DNA of 41,777 nt from an uncultured Acidiferrobacteraceae bacterium (GTDB lineage Bacteria > Pseudomonadota > Gammaproteobacteria > Arenicellales > UBA868), in assembly GCA_913062915.1 (NCBI GenBank), contig CAJXWH010000004.1, positions 1-41,777 of the forward strand, read 5' to 3'. Both the position numbers and the translations under genes were made by a program. The notes under the pieces are model-generated. The model saw only the letters and a program-made list of their open reading frames with translations. It made no database searches and had not been told where the DNA came from. Shown here in pieces: positions 1-8,828 of the stretch (within the stretch, counting starts at the first letter, position 1; every line of letters begins with the position of its first letter).

Positions 1-4
1 CCCG

Positions 5-2443
5 CTATGCAGCAGGCTGATGTGTTTCGGTACAGGCCCTGATGATGGAGTCAGAATCCAAATGATATGCCTCATACAATTCCGACAGCGACCCCGATTC
101 GCCATACCGTTCAACGCCAAGGGCCCGGACTGGATGACCATAGACCGCTCCAAGCCAGCTCAAAATGGACGGGTGGCCATCAACGACAGTTACGATTCGG
201 CTCGAAGCCTCAAGCGGCGCGAGAAGACGCTCAATTGCCGCTTCGGGACCGTTGACGGTCGCTTGACGTTGGCGTTGTGCCGCGAGCCAGGCTCGATGAA
301 GGCGGTCAGGCGACGTGACGGCAAGCAAACCAACCCCCGGAATTTCATCGATGATCTTCGTGTGTGCACTCAATGCATCAGGACCTACTGCACCGACATA
401 GGCAATCACGAGTTGTGCGCCTGGGGCCGGCGCCCGCAGCCAGTAGCCACCGTCAATGATCGCTGTCTCGAGGTCAGAATCGATTTGACGTTGTAATTGT
501 AAAACACGGCGGGTGGTAAGGCGGAGATAAACCGACCCGCCCCGCTTATCATTAAGGAGGTCTTGATGGGATTCATCAGCGCCCTCGCACTGAAGGTGTA
601 CGAAACTCCAGCGCAGAATTGCAGCCAACTCATCGGCATAGGCAGGCTCGAAAGAGCTTAATCCGGGTTTTGACATACCAATGAGTGGAGTACCGATCGA
701 TTGATGGGCCCCCCCTTCGGGCGATAGAGAGATCCCGGACGGTGTGGCAACCAGAATAAATCGGGCATCCTGGTAACAGGCGTAGTTCAGCGCATCGAGG
801 CCTCTTTCGATGAAAGGATCGTAGATCGTGCCAATCGGTAAGAGGCGTTGCCCGAAGAGGGAGTGGGAGAGTCCGGCTGCAGCAAGCAGTAAAAATAGGT
901 TGTTCTCCGCTATGCCAAGCTCAATATGTTGGCCAGTCGGGGATGGTGGCCAGCGGTGCAGAGAGCCCACGTCTTCCTGCAGAAAAAGATCATTTTGAAT
1001 TTGTGGGTGAAACAGCCCGCGCCGATTGACCCAGCCACTCAGATTGGTCGACACGGTGACATCGGGTGACACGGTGACAATTCGATCAGCAAGACTGTCG
1101 TTGGTGCGAGCGATACTGTTCAGAATTCGCCCAAAGGCCTCTTGGGTCGAAAGCTGGTCAGCTGTTGGGGTGTCAATCCGCTCAGGAACCGGAATCGCAG
1201 GCGACTGGTGCCGTCGAGGTCCATTAGCCAGCTTGAAGGGGACATTCCGGATGAAATTTTGCATGCTCTCTGTCGGCAATTCGATTCCAGCAAAGGGCGA
1301 CCATTCTTGGCCATCCGGTACGCGATGCTCCTCCTTAAGTTTCTGAATTTGTTTTACATTAAGCAGCCCCGCGTGGTTGTCTTTGTGGCCTGCAAGAGGC
1401 AGCCCGTATCCCTTGATGGTATAGGCAAAAAAACAGGTGGGTTGCTCGTCCTCAACTCCTTCAAACGCATCCAGCACAGTCTCCATGCAATGCCCGCCCA
1501 GATTGGTCATCAAGGCAAAAAGTTCTGAGTCGTCGTATTCGCCAATCAGTGATGCTGCGCCAGCCCTCGCGCCAATGTCATCGAGTAGAGGCTGACGCCA
1601 TGCCGCAGGACCTTTGTAAACAAGTGCGGAGTATTTTGAATTCGGGCAGGCATCGATCCATTGTCGTAGGGCGTCGCCGCCTTTTCGGTTGAAGGCGTCT
1701 TGGAGTCGTTTCCCATATTTTATGGTGGTGACCCTCCATCCCATACTGTTAAAGAGGCGGGTAAAACGACTCAACAGACGGTCGGAAATTACAGAATCTA
1801 GACTCTGGCGGTTGTAGTCGATCACCCACCAGACGTTTTCGAGGTTGTGTTTCCAGCCTTCCAACAGTGCCTCGTAGATATTGCCTTCGTCGAGCTCGGC
1901 GTCTCCTACCACAGCTACCATTCGTCCCTTCTCAATTTTCCAGCTGTGAGTTTCGATATATTTTTGAATTAATGAAGCAAAGCTGGTCATCGCGACGCCA
2001 AGCCCTACGGATCCAGTTGAAAAATCCACATCGTCTGCATCCTTAGTTCGTGACGGATAAGATTGCGCGCCACCAAGCGCCCGAAATCGTTCCAAGTGAC
2101 CTTGAGTTTGTTGTCCAAGAATATACTGAATGGCATGGAAAACGGGGCTTCCATGGGGCTTCACCGCAACTCGGTCGTCAGGACGGAGCACAGAAAAATA
2201 GAGCGCAGTCATGAGTGTGACCATTGAGGCGCAAGAAGCCTGGTGGCCACCGACTTTCAGTTGGCCATCATTTGGGCGCAGATGATTGGCGTGGTGGATG
2301 ATCCAGGTCGACAACCAAAGAATCTTGCGTTCTAACGCCTGTAGGTAGACAAGGCGGTCATGGCCCATCAGTGGAAGTGGGTCTTCATCATCGGGATCGA
2401 AGGGGATGTTGTACATGGAATGATGTCGTTGACTATATTGCAC
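5..2443 (-). CDS. Homodimeric 2-oxo-acid dehydrogenase E1 (AceE/MdeB-like)
   Basis: An 812-residue thiamine-diphosphate enzyme of the homodimeric pyruvate dehydrogenase E1 type. The thiamine-binding motif starts at G180-D181 (VVGDAELDEGNIYEALLEG) and closes at N211 in WWVIDYNRQSLD, the usual GD-x(about 30)-N spacing. The transketolase-like middle domain follows, with conserved blocks IELGIAENNLFLLLAAAG and TIYDPFIERGLDALNYACYQ. It is shorter than typical AceE (about 885 residues) and no E2 or E3 gene lies beside it. In Pseudomonas putida, MdeB is such an E1 paralogue; it prefers 2-ketobutyrate from methionine breakdown and is regulated by an Lrp-family protein. The divergent Lrp-type gene here fits that arrangement, so a 2-ketobutyrate role is inferred; a plain pyruvate E1 remains possible. 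The first codon is GTG at 2443; ATG at 2416 is an alternative start, and neither has a strong ribosome site. The stop lies at the window edge, so a downstream partner gene would be outside it. Confidence 0.85.
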   Translation of the reverse strand: MQYSQRHHSMYNIPFDPDDEDPLPLMGHDRLVYLQALERKILWLSTWIIHHANHLRPNDGQLKVGGHQASCASMVTLMTALYFSVLRPDDRVAVKPHGSPVFHAIQYILGQQTQGHLERFRALGGAQSYPSRTKDADDVDFSTGSVGLGVAMTSFASLIQKYIETHSWKIEKGRMVAVVGDAELDEGNIYEALLEGWKHNLENVWWVIDYNRQSLDSVISDRLLSRFTRLFNSMGWRVTTIKYGKRLQDAFNRKGGDALRQWIDACPNSKYSALVYKGPAAWRQPLLDDIGARAGAASLIGEYDDSELFALMTNLGGHCMETVLDAFEGVEDEQPTCFFAYTIKGYGLPLAGHKDNHAGLLNVKQIQKLKEEHRVPDGQEWSPFAGIELPTESMQNFIRNVPFKLANGPRRHQSPAIPVPERIDTPTADQLSTQEAFGRILNSIARTNDSLADRIVTVSPDVTVSTNLSGWVNRRGLFHPQIQNDLFLQEDVGSLHRWPPSPTGQHIELGIAENNLFLLLAAAGLSHSLFGQRLLPIGTIYDPFIERGLDALNYACYQDARFILVATPSGISLSPEGGAHQSIGTPLIGMSKPGLSSFEPAYADELAAILRWSFVHLQCEGADESHQDLLNDKRGGSVYLRLTTRRVLQLQRQIDSDLETAIIDGGYWLRAPAPGAQLVIAYVGAVGPDALSAHTKIIDEIPGVGLLAVTSPDRLHRAWLAAQRQRQATVNGPEAAIERLLAPLEASSRIVTVVDGHPSILSWLGAVYGHPVRALGVERYGESGSLSELYEAYHLDSDSIIRACTETHQPAA

Positions 2444-2529
2444 TCACTCGGGTATAGGCTTCTAATTGATGTAAAAATATCGGATATAATGCAATAAATA
2501 AGCAAATAATATAGAGAAAATGGATAGAT
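2444..2529. promoter_or_regulatory. Divergent control region with dyads between E1 gene and Lrp-type gene
   Basis: This AT-rich 86-base stretch must carry the promoters of both divergent genes. It holds an 11-base palindrome, ATATC-G-GATAT, at 2477-2487. TGCAATA at 2490-2496 mirrors TATTGCA at 2436-2442 (the latter overlaps the first codons of the E1 gene), and the two are about five helical turns apart. Such dyads are plausible binding sites for the neighbouring Lrp/AsnC regulator. No convincing -35/-10 pair could be fixed by eye. Confidence 0.4.
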
Positions 2530-3003
2530 ATGCTAGAACTCGAGTGGGATAAGAAAGATCTTAGAATCTTGGAAATTCTTCAAGAACAGGCCCGCATATC
2601 AAATTCAGACCTTGCACAACATGTCGGTCTCTCCCCATCGCCTTGTTGGCGCAGGGTCAGAGCCTTAGAAGATGCAGGTGTGATTCAACAGTACGTGGCT
2701 TTGGTCAGTGCGAAGTCTGTGGGGTTGCCGATTAACGTGTTCGCTACTGTGACGTTGGAAAAGCAAATCGAGTCGGCGCTCGAGGCATTCGAAAAATCGG
2801 TCGCTGAACGACCGGAGGTGATGGAATGTTATCTGATGACCGGGGAATTCGACTATCTACTGCGGGTAGTAGTGCCGGACCTTGAAGCCTACGAACATTT
2901 CTTGTTAGAGCATCTAACGCGAATTAAAGGAATCGCAAGCATTAAATCAAGCTTTTCGTTGAAACAGGTTTGCTACAAGACGACGCTGCCACTGCCACAG
3001 TAA
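2530..3003 (+). CDS. Lrp/AsnC-family transcriptional regulator (MdeR-like)
   Basis: A 157-residue protein of normal Lrp/AsnC length. Residues 1-60 form the winged helix-turn-helix ([20 protein letters not shown], then [21 protein letters not shown]), and residues about 70-150 the RAM ligand-binding and oligomerisation domain, including [20 protein letters not shown] with its Gly-x-Asp-Tyr signature. It is divergent from the E1 gene with 86 bases between them, the arrangement expected of a local amino-acid-responsive regulator. By analogy with Pseudomonas putida mdeR it may activate the E1 gene in response to methionine or a keto acid; the ligand is inferred. It is the only recognisable transcription factor in the window. 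It ends 10 bases from the convergent oxidoreductase gene with no obvious terminator between. Confidence 0.9.
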   Translation: MLELEWDKKDLRILEILQEQARISNSDLAQHVGLSPSPCWRRVRALEDAGVIQQYVALVSAKSVGLPINVFATVTLEKQIESALEAFEKSVAERPEVMECYLMTGEFDYLLRVVVPDLEAYEHFLLEHLTRIKGIASIKSSFSLKQVCYKTTLPLPQ

Positions 3004-3012
3004 GGTATTAGA

Positions 3013-4152
3013 TCAGCTTGTAGGTTCCGTATCGCGTTCGCCGAAGACATCGTCACGTTGAGACGGCCGGCACCGCTGGTAGCGTATGGGATATTCGGCT
3101 CGAGCTCCAAGCTCATCCGCAGCGTGCCAGACCCAGCGCGGGTTGTATAACATGCCACGCGCCAAAGCGACCATGTCGGCTTTCCCTTGGGACAATATGA
3201 TTTCGGCTTGGCGAGGTTCAGTGATCATTCCAACGGCAATCGTTGCAAGACCGGTTTCTTGTCGAATCCGCTCAGACAGGGGAACCTGGTATCCGGGCCC
3301 AATCGGAACCACTTGGTCTGGAGCCAGTCCTCCACTTGAAACATCGATCCAGTCGCAGCCGGACTCCCGTAGCAGGTTGCAGAGCACAATGGATTGGTCA
3401 ATATCCCACCCGCCATGAATCCAGTCAGTAGCCGATAAGCGGATACCAAGCGGTTTGTTCGATGGCCAGGCAGAGCGAGTGGCCTCGAATACTTCGAGTA
3501 TGAAACGCATACGATTATCCAAAGACCCCCCATAGCCGTCGGTTCTTAGATTGCTGATGGGGGAAAGGAATTGGTGAAGCAGGTAGCCATGCGCCGCGTG
3601 TAGCTCGATTGCGTCAATTCCAATGCGTTCTGCACGATGAGCAGCATCAGAAAAGTTTTTCACGATGGCCGCAATTTCAGCTGAACTCAATTCTCTAGGT
3701 GCGGGAGCTGTGTCATGAAAGGCAATGGCTGATGGAGCCACGGTTTGCCAGCCGCCGTTGGCGGGCAGAATTGGTTTCCTTCCTTCCCAGGGGCGGGTAG
3801 AAGATGCTTTGCGTCCCGCGTGTGCCAGTTGCAGGGCAATCGGCGTGTCTGAGATTTCTTTGCAGAAATGAACCACCTGCCTTAAGGCAGACTCGTTGTC
3901 GTCGCTATAAAGTCCCATACAGTGGGGTGTAATGCGCCCTATGGGCTCAACATTGGTCATCTCAATACATAGCAACCCGACTCCAGATGCCGCGAATTGA
4001 CCAAGGTGCATGTGATGCCAAGGCCCGGCAGAACCTTCTGTTGACGAGTATTGGCACATTGGTGAGACCATGACCCGATTCTGAATCTCAAGTTCACGCA
4101 TTTGAATCGGAGTAAACAGAACCGGGGTCGTAGAGTCATTCACAATTTGCAC
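3013..4152 (-). CDS. NADH:flavin oxidoreductase, Old Yellow Enzyme family (YqjM/XenA-like)
   Basis: A 379-residue FMN-dependent ene-reductase that reduces activated C=C bonds. The N-terminus has the YqjM/XenA-class motif MVSPMCQYSS with C33, which tunes flavin potential in that class. The barrel contains LQLAHAGRKAS, then ELHAAHGYLLHQFLSPISN and RTDGYGGSLDNRMRF, the family hallmark that binds FMN and substrate. The C-terminal phosphate-binding part reads MVALARGMLYNPRWVWHAA. It is the last gene of a five-gene minus-strand run with the cyclotransferase, acid-sugar dehydratase, GST and aldolase genes, so its substrate may be an unsaturated intermediate of that pathway (inferred). The start is a GTG at 4152 with a weak ribosome site; another in-frame GTG at 4143 is possible. 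Confidence 0.88.
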   Translation of the reverse strand: MQIVNDSTTPVLFTPIQMRELEIQNRVMVSPMCQYSSTEGSAGPWHHMHLGQFAASGVGLLCIEMTNVEPIGRITPHCMGLYSDDNESALRQVVHFCKEISDTPIALQLAHAGRKASSTRPWEGRKPILPANGGWQTVAPSAIAFHDTAPAPRELSSAEIAAIVKNFSDAAHRAERIGIDAIELHAAHGYLLHQFLSPISNLRTDGYGGSLDNRMRFILEVFEATRSAWPSNKPLGIRLSATDWIHGGWDIDQSIVLCNLLRESGCDWIDVSSGGLAPDQVVPIGPGYQVPLSERIRQETGLATIAVGMITEPRQAEIILSQGKADMVALARGMLYNPRWVWHAADELGARAEYPIRYQRCRPSQRDDVFGERDTEPTS

Positions 4153-4232
4153 CCACTATTTGAACAACGTCAGTGCAGTGCAAACAAGCCAGAGCCCGGT
4201 CGAAGTGACTAACGCAAGTATTGTGTGGCGTA

Positions 4233-4982
4233 TTAACGCTGAGCGAGCTCGTGTTCTTTTTGTCGCACATGTCGCGCAATTGAAGCGAGGCGCCGATCAG
4301 GCATACCAAGATTTTCCAGTTGCAAGACCGTTTCGTACAAGTAGTCGGAACAAGATCCCAAGGTACCCTTTGCGTCCGCAATGGTCTGGATCACGGTCTC
4401 GTCGTCGAGCATACCAGCATAACGATTGTGGTCGCGGTTAATGACGAAGGCAATCGCTTTAAAGGGTGATTTTCCCAAAACTCGGGCACTTACCCAAGTG
4501 GGGCGATAGGCAGCCGTTATGAGCTCCCGCCGAAAGACAATATCAAGCTCAGTGCGAATCTCGCGGCGATCAATTTTATAGAAAATACCCTTGCAAGAGC
4601 CGCCCCGTTCAAGTCCCAGCATGAGACCGGGCCTGGATGGTGAACCGCGCCCGATGGTGGACCAAAGACAAAATCGTCGGTGATAGCCGTGTACCGTGCC
4701 GCGTTTCTTTTCCGTGAAATAAAGTGCTGGGTTCCAGATTAACGACCCATAGCCAAAGACCCACATCGAATTTAGAGATGGAGCCGTTTCAATCATATTT
4801 TCGACAATCTGTTTGCGTTCTTGGTCCGTCATCAGTCGACCATCATCGCCAGACTGTTCTACAAGACGGCGGATGGTGCCATTAAGAATTGACTCTCGAG
4901 TGATTACGGGCTGGATCATTAAAAATAATTCTACGGGGTCTGAGAGTGGCTCACGATCGATCCGTAACGATGGAAGTGGCAT
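4233..4982 (-). CDS. Glutathione-specific gamma-glutamylcyclotransferase (ChaC-like)
   Basis: A 249-residue protein with the gamma-glutamylcyclotransferase fold of the ChaC group, which cleaves glutathione to 5-oxoproline and Cys-Gly in the cytoplasm. The motif WVFGYGSLIWNPAL near residue 75 forms the substrate loop. RRFCLWSTIGRGSPSRPG and RRELITAAYRPTWV follow, the latter carrying the conserved catalytic-type glutamate, and FVINRDHNRYAG matches the family's second half. The first 70 residues are a helical extension. The start at 4982 overlaps the end of the upstream dehydratase gene by 32 bases; GAGAG lies about nine bases upstream. A later ATG at 4919 is possible but lacks a ribosome site. 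A ChaC gene inside a catabolic operon with a GST suggests that glutathione adducts or glutathione supply matter in this pathway (inferred). Confidence 0.85.
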   Translation of the reverse strand: MPLPSLRIDREPLSDPVELFLMIQPVITRESILNGTIRRLVEQSGDDGRLMTDQERKQIVENMIETAPSLNSMWVFGYGSLIWNPALYFTEKKRGTVHGYHRRFCLWSTIGRGSPSRPGLMLGLERGGSCKGIFYKIDRREIRTELDIVFRRELITAAYRPTWVSARVLGKSPFKAIAFVINRDHNRYAGMLDDETVIQTIADAKGTLGSCSDYLYETVLQLENLGMPDRRLASIARHVRQKEHELAQR

Positions 4983-6153
4983 CTGGTCGGCTCTCTAGCT
5001 CGGGCAAGAGTTCCGTTCCTAGGCCCGGGCCCGATGGCGGCAGGATCCAACCATCTTTAATGGTCGGTATGACGGTAACCAGTTCCTGGTACCAGCCATC
5101 GTAAAACGCCCGGACGGATTCTTGAACTAAGGCGTTAGTGATATTCATGGAAAGATGAACGGCTGCCATAAAAGCCACGGGTCCCGTACAGTCATGCGGT
5201 GCAACCGGAAGATGATAGGTTTCACCGAGGGTTGATATCTTTTTGGCTTCAGTCAGTCCCCCGCACCAGACGATGTCCGGCATCAAGATTGCAGGTGCGC
5301 GACTTTCGATCAAATCACGGTAGCCCCAGCGCCCGGCAATTGTTTCGCTGGCACAAACGGGGACCCGGGTGGCTTCCGCGAAACGAGCGAGGGCCGGAAG
5401 ACTGTCCATGCGGACGGGATCTTCGTACCAGTAAGGCTCGTATGGCTCGAGAGCTTTGGCAATCTGTAGCGCAGCGGGAAGTCGCCAAAGAGAGTGAAGT
5501 TCGACCATGATGTCCATCTTGTTACCGACTGCCTTACGAATCTTTCTAATTGGATCGAGGCAGCGGTCCAGGGATTCGCTTGAAATGTAGTAGCCGTCAC
5601 TGTTTTTGGCTGCGTGGTCGAATGGCCAAATTTTCATCCCGGTAATGCCCTGTTCAAGCAAATCAAGGGCCAACTCATCGGGTCGATTAAGGAAAGCATC
5701 GAGATCCTCGTAAGGCCCTTCCGAGGGTGAGTCAAGACCCCAGTCAGAAGTATCCCAATCCGGACGATTTCGTACATAGCGATAACCGGCACAGGTGTTG
5801 TAGGTGCGGATCTTGTTCCGTGCCAGTCCTCCAAGTAGCTGAAATACCGGTTGTCCAGTGGCCTTTCCGAAAAGATCCCAAAGGGCAACGTCGATCGCGG
5901 AGCGGCCGCGCGTTTCCACTCCAGAGCCCGAAAAGCCGACGTAGGGAACGAGATCAAAAGAGATCCGCTCGATCTGAAGTGGGTCCCGTCCGATTAACTT
6001 CGGGGCCGCGGTCTCGTGGATGAATGCTTCGACCGCCTTGGCCCCGAAAAAAGTCTCACCAAGCCCGCTGATTCCTTCATCCGTGTGGATTTTTACCCAA
6101 AGAATGTTGGAAAACTCATCGAGTCGAAGGGTCTGAATGGCTGTGATCTTCAT
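4951..6153 (-). CDS. Enolase-superfamily acid-sugar dehydratase (GalD-like)
   Basis: A 400-residue mandelate racemase/muconate lactonizing-type enzyme. After the N-terminal capping domain the barrel shows K174-I-W in GMKIWPFD, E218-x-H220 in MVELHSLW, metal ligands E244 (YEDP) and E270 (ASE), and H320 in PHDCTGPV. The acidic-x-His pair on the third strand with a late His resembles D-galactonate dehydratase-type members, which dehydrate aldonic acids to 2-keto-3-deoxy acids. The frame is open to 6279, but I take the ATG at 6153 (MKITAIQTLRLDEF): this is where the family N-terminus begins, and it avoids overlap with the GST gene. The exact acid sugar cannot be read from sequence. It sits between the GST and ChaC-like genes in one transcript. 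Confidence 0.85.
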   Translation of the reverse strand: MKITAIQTLRLDEFSNILWVKIHTDEGISGLGETFFGAKAVEAFIHETAAPKLIGRDPLQIERISFDLVPYVGFSGSGVETRGRSAIDVALWDLFGKATGQPVFQLLGGLARNKIRTYNTCAGYRYVRNRPDWDTSDWGLDSPSEGPYEDLDAFLNRPDELALDLLEQGITGMKIWPFDHAAKNSDGYYISSESLDRCLDPIRKIRKAVGNKMDIMVELHSLWRLPAALQIAKALEPYEPYWYEDPVRMDSLPALARFAEATRVPVCASETIAGRWGYRDLIESRAPAILMPDIVWCGGLTEAKKISTLGETYHLPVAPHDCTGPVAFMAAVHLSMNITNALVQESVRAFYDGWYQELVTVIPTIKDGWILPPSGPGLGTELLPELESRPDATSIVTDRS

Positions 6154-6196
6154 ATCGAGTGTGAATGAGTTTTGCGCTGCTTTGCTATCCCAGGAA

Positions 6197-6838
6197 TCAC
6201 TCGGGAGACCCCGGCATTGGAATTTCATTGACCTTTCGAGGCACCTGGTAGCCACGTTGTACAGCGGGTCGCGCAGCAATTGACAAGTACCATCGGGTTA
6301 CATTCGGATATTGCGCAATGTCGATCGTTTGCCAATTAAATCGTGATATCCAGGGCCAAATAGCAACATCGGCGATTGAATACTCGCCAACAACAAATTC
6401 GCGATCTTGCAGTCTTTTGTCCAGCACCCCGTAAAGTCGTTTACCCTCAGCCGTGTAACGCTCTTCCGCGTATGCACTTTTGCCCGGATTAAATTTAACG
6501 AAGTGATGAATCTGGCCCAATATCGGTCCAGGCCCGCCCATTTGCCACATCAGCCACTCGATGGTCTCCCAGTAGCGCGATTTTTCTTTAGATATTAATC
6601 GTCCGCATTTTTCAGCCAAATAGAGCAGGATGGCCCCTGACTCCATTAGTGGTCGTGTGTTTTCAGTGTCAACAATGACTGGAATTTTGCTGTTGGGGGA
6701 AATTTCTATAAATTTGGGGTCCCTTTGTTCCCCCTTCGTAATATCAATAGGGTGAACTGTGTATTCCAATCCCAGCTCTTCCAGGGCGATGGAGACTTTC
6801 CGCCCATTTGGGGTGGGCCAGGTGTAGAGCTCGATCAC
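6197..6838 (-). CDS. Glutathione S-transferase, Nu-class/YfcG-like
   Basis: A 213-residue glutathione transferase. The thioredoxin-like N-terminal domain begins LYTWPTPNGRKVSIALEE; the TPNG segment is typical of YfcG/YghU-type proteins, which bind two glutathiones or GSSG and act as disulfide-bond reductases. SPNSKIPVIVD carries the cis-proline, and MESGAILLYLAEKCG binds the gamma-glutamyl moiety. The all-helical C-terminal domain runs from about residue 90 and contains VVGEYSIADVAIWPWISR. The start is GTG at 6838, 32 bases after the aldolase gene. With the ChaC-like gene two places downstream it makes this operon glutathione-linked. It may remove a thiol adduct or protect against a reactive aldehyde or enone; that choice is inference. 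Confidence 0.88.
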   Translation of the reverse strand: MIELYTWPTPNGRKVSIALEELGLEYTVHPIDITKGEQRDPKFIEISPNSKIPVIVDTENTRPLMESGAILLYLAEKCGRLISKEKSRYWETIEWLMWQMGGPGPILGQIHHFVKFNPGKSAYAEERYTAEGKRLYGVLDKRLQDREFVVGEYSIADVAIWPWISRFNWQTIDIAQYPNVTRWYLSIAARPAVQRGYQVPRKVNEIPMPGSPE

Positions 6839-6870
6839 GTCAGTATTGTTATACGAAGAGAGTCGTTGAC

Positions 6871-7656
6871 TCAGGGCAGCATTTCACGAACGGCAGAGGC
6901 CTGACGGCGCGCACTTTCCATTAAAAAAGAAATATCGTTGCCTGCAAGGATAAGCTGGGTGCCCATCTCGATGTATTTCGCCATTAGCTCTGGTTTATAA
7001 ACGCCACCCATGCCCGCGTACTTCCCGTGAGTTTTACAAGCTGCAATTACACTGGCATAGGCAGCGACGACATCGGGGTGCCCAAGTTCCCCTGGAATTC
7101 CCATCTCCAGGGATAGATCATTGGTGCCGATGAGCAACGCATCGATGCCTGGTATCGCCGCAATCGCTTGTACATTGTCGATTGCTTCCGGAGACTCGAG
7201 CATCACCACAACAAGGGTTTCTCGATTGATTGCTTCAGTAGCGTCTTTCAAAGGGTGAGTTTCAAATCCGAGTTGGGGTAGGGCGCCTGTAATAGAACGG
7301 TGCCCAATGGGCGGGTAACGGCAATTTGATGCGATCTGTTCAGCAGTGGCCGGGTCATCCACATGCGGGACCACCACCCCTTGCGCCCCCCCGTCGAGTG
7401 CCCGTGTAGCGTGGTAGTGTTCATAGCCGGGAACCCGGACGATTGGAGAGATGCCTGCGTCTTGTGCCGCGACGCTAATTTGAACTGCGGTGTCTATATC
7501 CATGGAGTTGTGTTCCATGTCTATGAATAACCAATCGAATCCGGCGGTTCGCATCGCCTTCGCGGTATCTACGGTCCGTGCTTGGCGAAGACCCACACCG
7601 ATCGCGAGTTGTCCAGAGCGAAGCTGTTCAAGGGCCCGATTGCGAAGTTCGATCAT
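6871..7656 (-). CDS. HpcH/HpaI-family class II aldolase (copy 1)
   Basis: A 261-residue metal-dependent pyruvate aldolase of the HpcH/HpaI/citrate lyase beta family, the usual length. Key segments are DWLFIDMEHNSMD (catalytic His region), SPIVRVPGYEH, GVVVPHVDDPATAEQ, the metal-binding MLESPEAIDN and LLIGTNDLSLEMGIPG. The family splits 4-hydroxy-2-oxo acids into pyruvate plus an aldehyde, for example 2-keto-3-deoxy-glucarate or -rhamnonate. It is the first gene of the minus-strand operon that also encodes the GalD-like dehydratase, which would make such a 2-keto-3-deoxy acid, so the two steps fit together. The start is ATG at 7656 with only a weak ribosome site. A paralogue lies at 22286-23083. 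Confidence 0.88.
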   Translation of the reverse strand: MIELRNRALEQLRSGQLAIGVGLRQARTVDTAKAMRTAGFDWLFIDMEHNSMDIDTAVQISVAAQDAGISPIVRVPGYEHYHATRALDGGAQGVVVPHVDDPATAEQIASNCRYPPIGHRSITGALPQLGFETHPLKDATEAINRETLVVVMLESPEAIDNVQAIAAIPGIDALLIGTNDLSLEMGIPGELGHPDVVAAYASVIAACKTHGKYAGMGGVYKPELMAKYIEMGTQLILAGNDISFLMESARRQASAVREMLP

Positions 7657-7943
7657 GGTGGAATGATTCCCTGTTGTTGGTAATTTACACTCAAAGGTAG
7701 TCTAGTGCGGCCAGGCCCAGGAGAAAAGCGTGGATACCGCTTGCCAACAGTTGTTCCGATGTAGAGTTGCTTCCCGGTGGGTTCACATAGGAACTAGTGG
7801 CAGCGATCTCTATCCTTCGGTGGTAATCTTTTGCTCGGCGCCCCTTATGTACAATCGTTGACTCAGTCGGCGTTTAGGCGAGTTTGGCAGCGTGGTTGGT
7901 ACGGGGCAATTAAATGTTATGAATTAATTCGGGATAACGAACT
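7657..7943. promoter_or_regulatory. Divergent intergenic region, promoter not resolved
   Basis: These 287 bases separate the minus-strand aldolase operon from the plus-strand hydrolase/amidase genes and must hold both promoters. I find no frame with coding character, no strong hairpin and no clear -35/-10 pair. Shortly before the plus-strand start there is an AT-rich run (AAATGTTATGAATTAATTC) that could be part of a promoter or leader. Confidence 0.3.
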
Positions 7944-8786
7944 ATGGCAGATACGGAAAGTTACGAGGTATATGCGATTCGATATGCTTTTCGCAGCGAT
8001 CGCAAGCGACACGAAAATTTCATTGTGAATGCCTGGACCGATCCAGTGCATGATGATACCGAGCCCATCGCTTATTACGTATGGGCGCTGCGTAACCAGA
8101 ATCGAACCATTGTGGTCGACACGGGTTTCAGTAAAGCGGAGTCTGACAATAGAACCTCAGAGTCGGGTGGAATTTGGCGTTGCGACCACGAGTGCGCGCC
8201 AGCTGAAGGTCTCGCATCAATCGGCATTGATTCTCGTAAAGTTAACGACGTTATCATCACACATTTGCACTATGATCATGCTGGCACGCTGGTTGATTTT
8301 CCAGCTGCACGATTTCACCTACAGGAGTTTGAAATCCAATATGCGACAGGACCCCATATGGCGAATGGCTATTTTTCTGGGGCCTACACGGTAGATCACA
8401 TCGTGCAAGTGGTTCGATATATCTTTCAGGACCGTATTGTTTTCCACAAAGGGGACAGCGAAGTTGCGCCCGGAGTCACAGTGCACCACATTGGTGGGCA
8501 CACGATGGGTATGCAGTGTGTTCGGGTGATGACGAAAAGAGGTTGGGTGGTTCTTGCAAGTGATGCGAGTCACTTTTATGCAAATTTTGAGTCCGACGCG
8601 CCTTTTCCAATCGTGTATAACGTTTCTGACATGGTCAAAGGGTTTGATCGACTACGGAAACTAGCCCATTCTCCAAAACATGTGATTCCTGGCCATGATC
8701 CACTGGTCATGTCTCTCTATGAGGGTGTTTCAACTTCGGCGCAGGGCTCGGCTGTACGCTTGGATGTTGAACCGGTTGAGTTATAA
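7944..8786 (+). CDS. Metallo-beta-lactamase-fold hydrolase, N-acyl homoserine lactonase-like
   Basis: A 280-residue two-zinc hydrolase. The metal motif is H107-L-H109-Y-D111-H112 in ITHLHYDHAG. A later metal His lies in HHIGGHTMGMQCV, the bridging Asp in LASDASHFYANF and the last His in VIPGHDP. The Tyr after the Asp motif and the overall length match the AttM/AiiA lactonase group, which opens lactone rings. Quorum quenching is only one option: in this setting it may open a sugar-acid or other lactone before the amidase step encoded next (inferred). ATG at 7944 is preceded by a weak GGGAT ribosome site. The amidase gene follows after about 40 bases, so the two are probably co-transcribed. Confidence 0.82.
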   Translation: MADTESYEVYAIRYAFRSDRKRHENFIVNAWTDPVHDDTEPIAYYVWALRNQNRTIVVDTGFSKAESDNRTSESGGIWRCDHECAPAEGLASIGIDSRKVNDVIITHLHYDHAGTLVDFPAARFHLQEFEIQYATGPHMANGYFSGAYTVDHIVQVVRYIFQDRIVFHKGDSEVAPGVTVHHIGGHTMGMQCVRVMTKRGWVVLASDASHFYANFESDAPFPIVYNVSDMVKGFDRLRKLAHSPKHVIPGHDPLVMSLYEGVSTSAQGSAVRLDVEPVEL

Positions 8787-8828
8787 AGGTACAGGGGTTA
8801 TTAATTATTATGTATAGAGGGGGGAATG

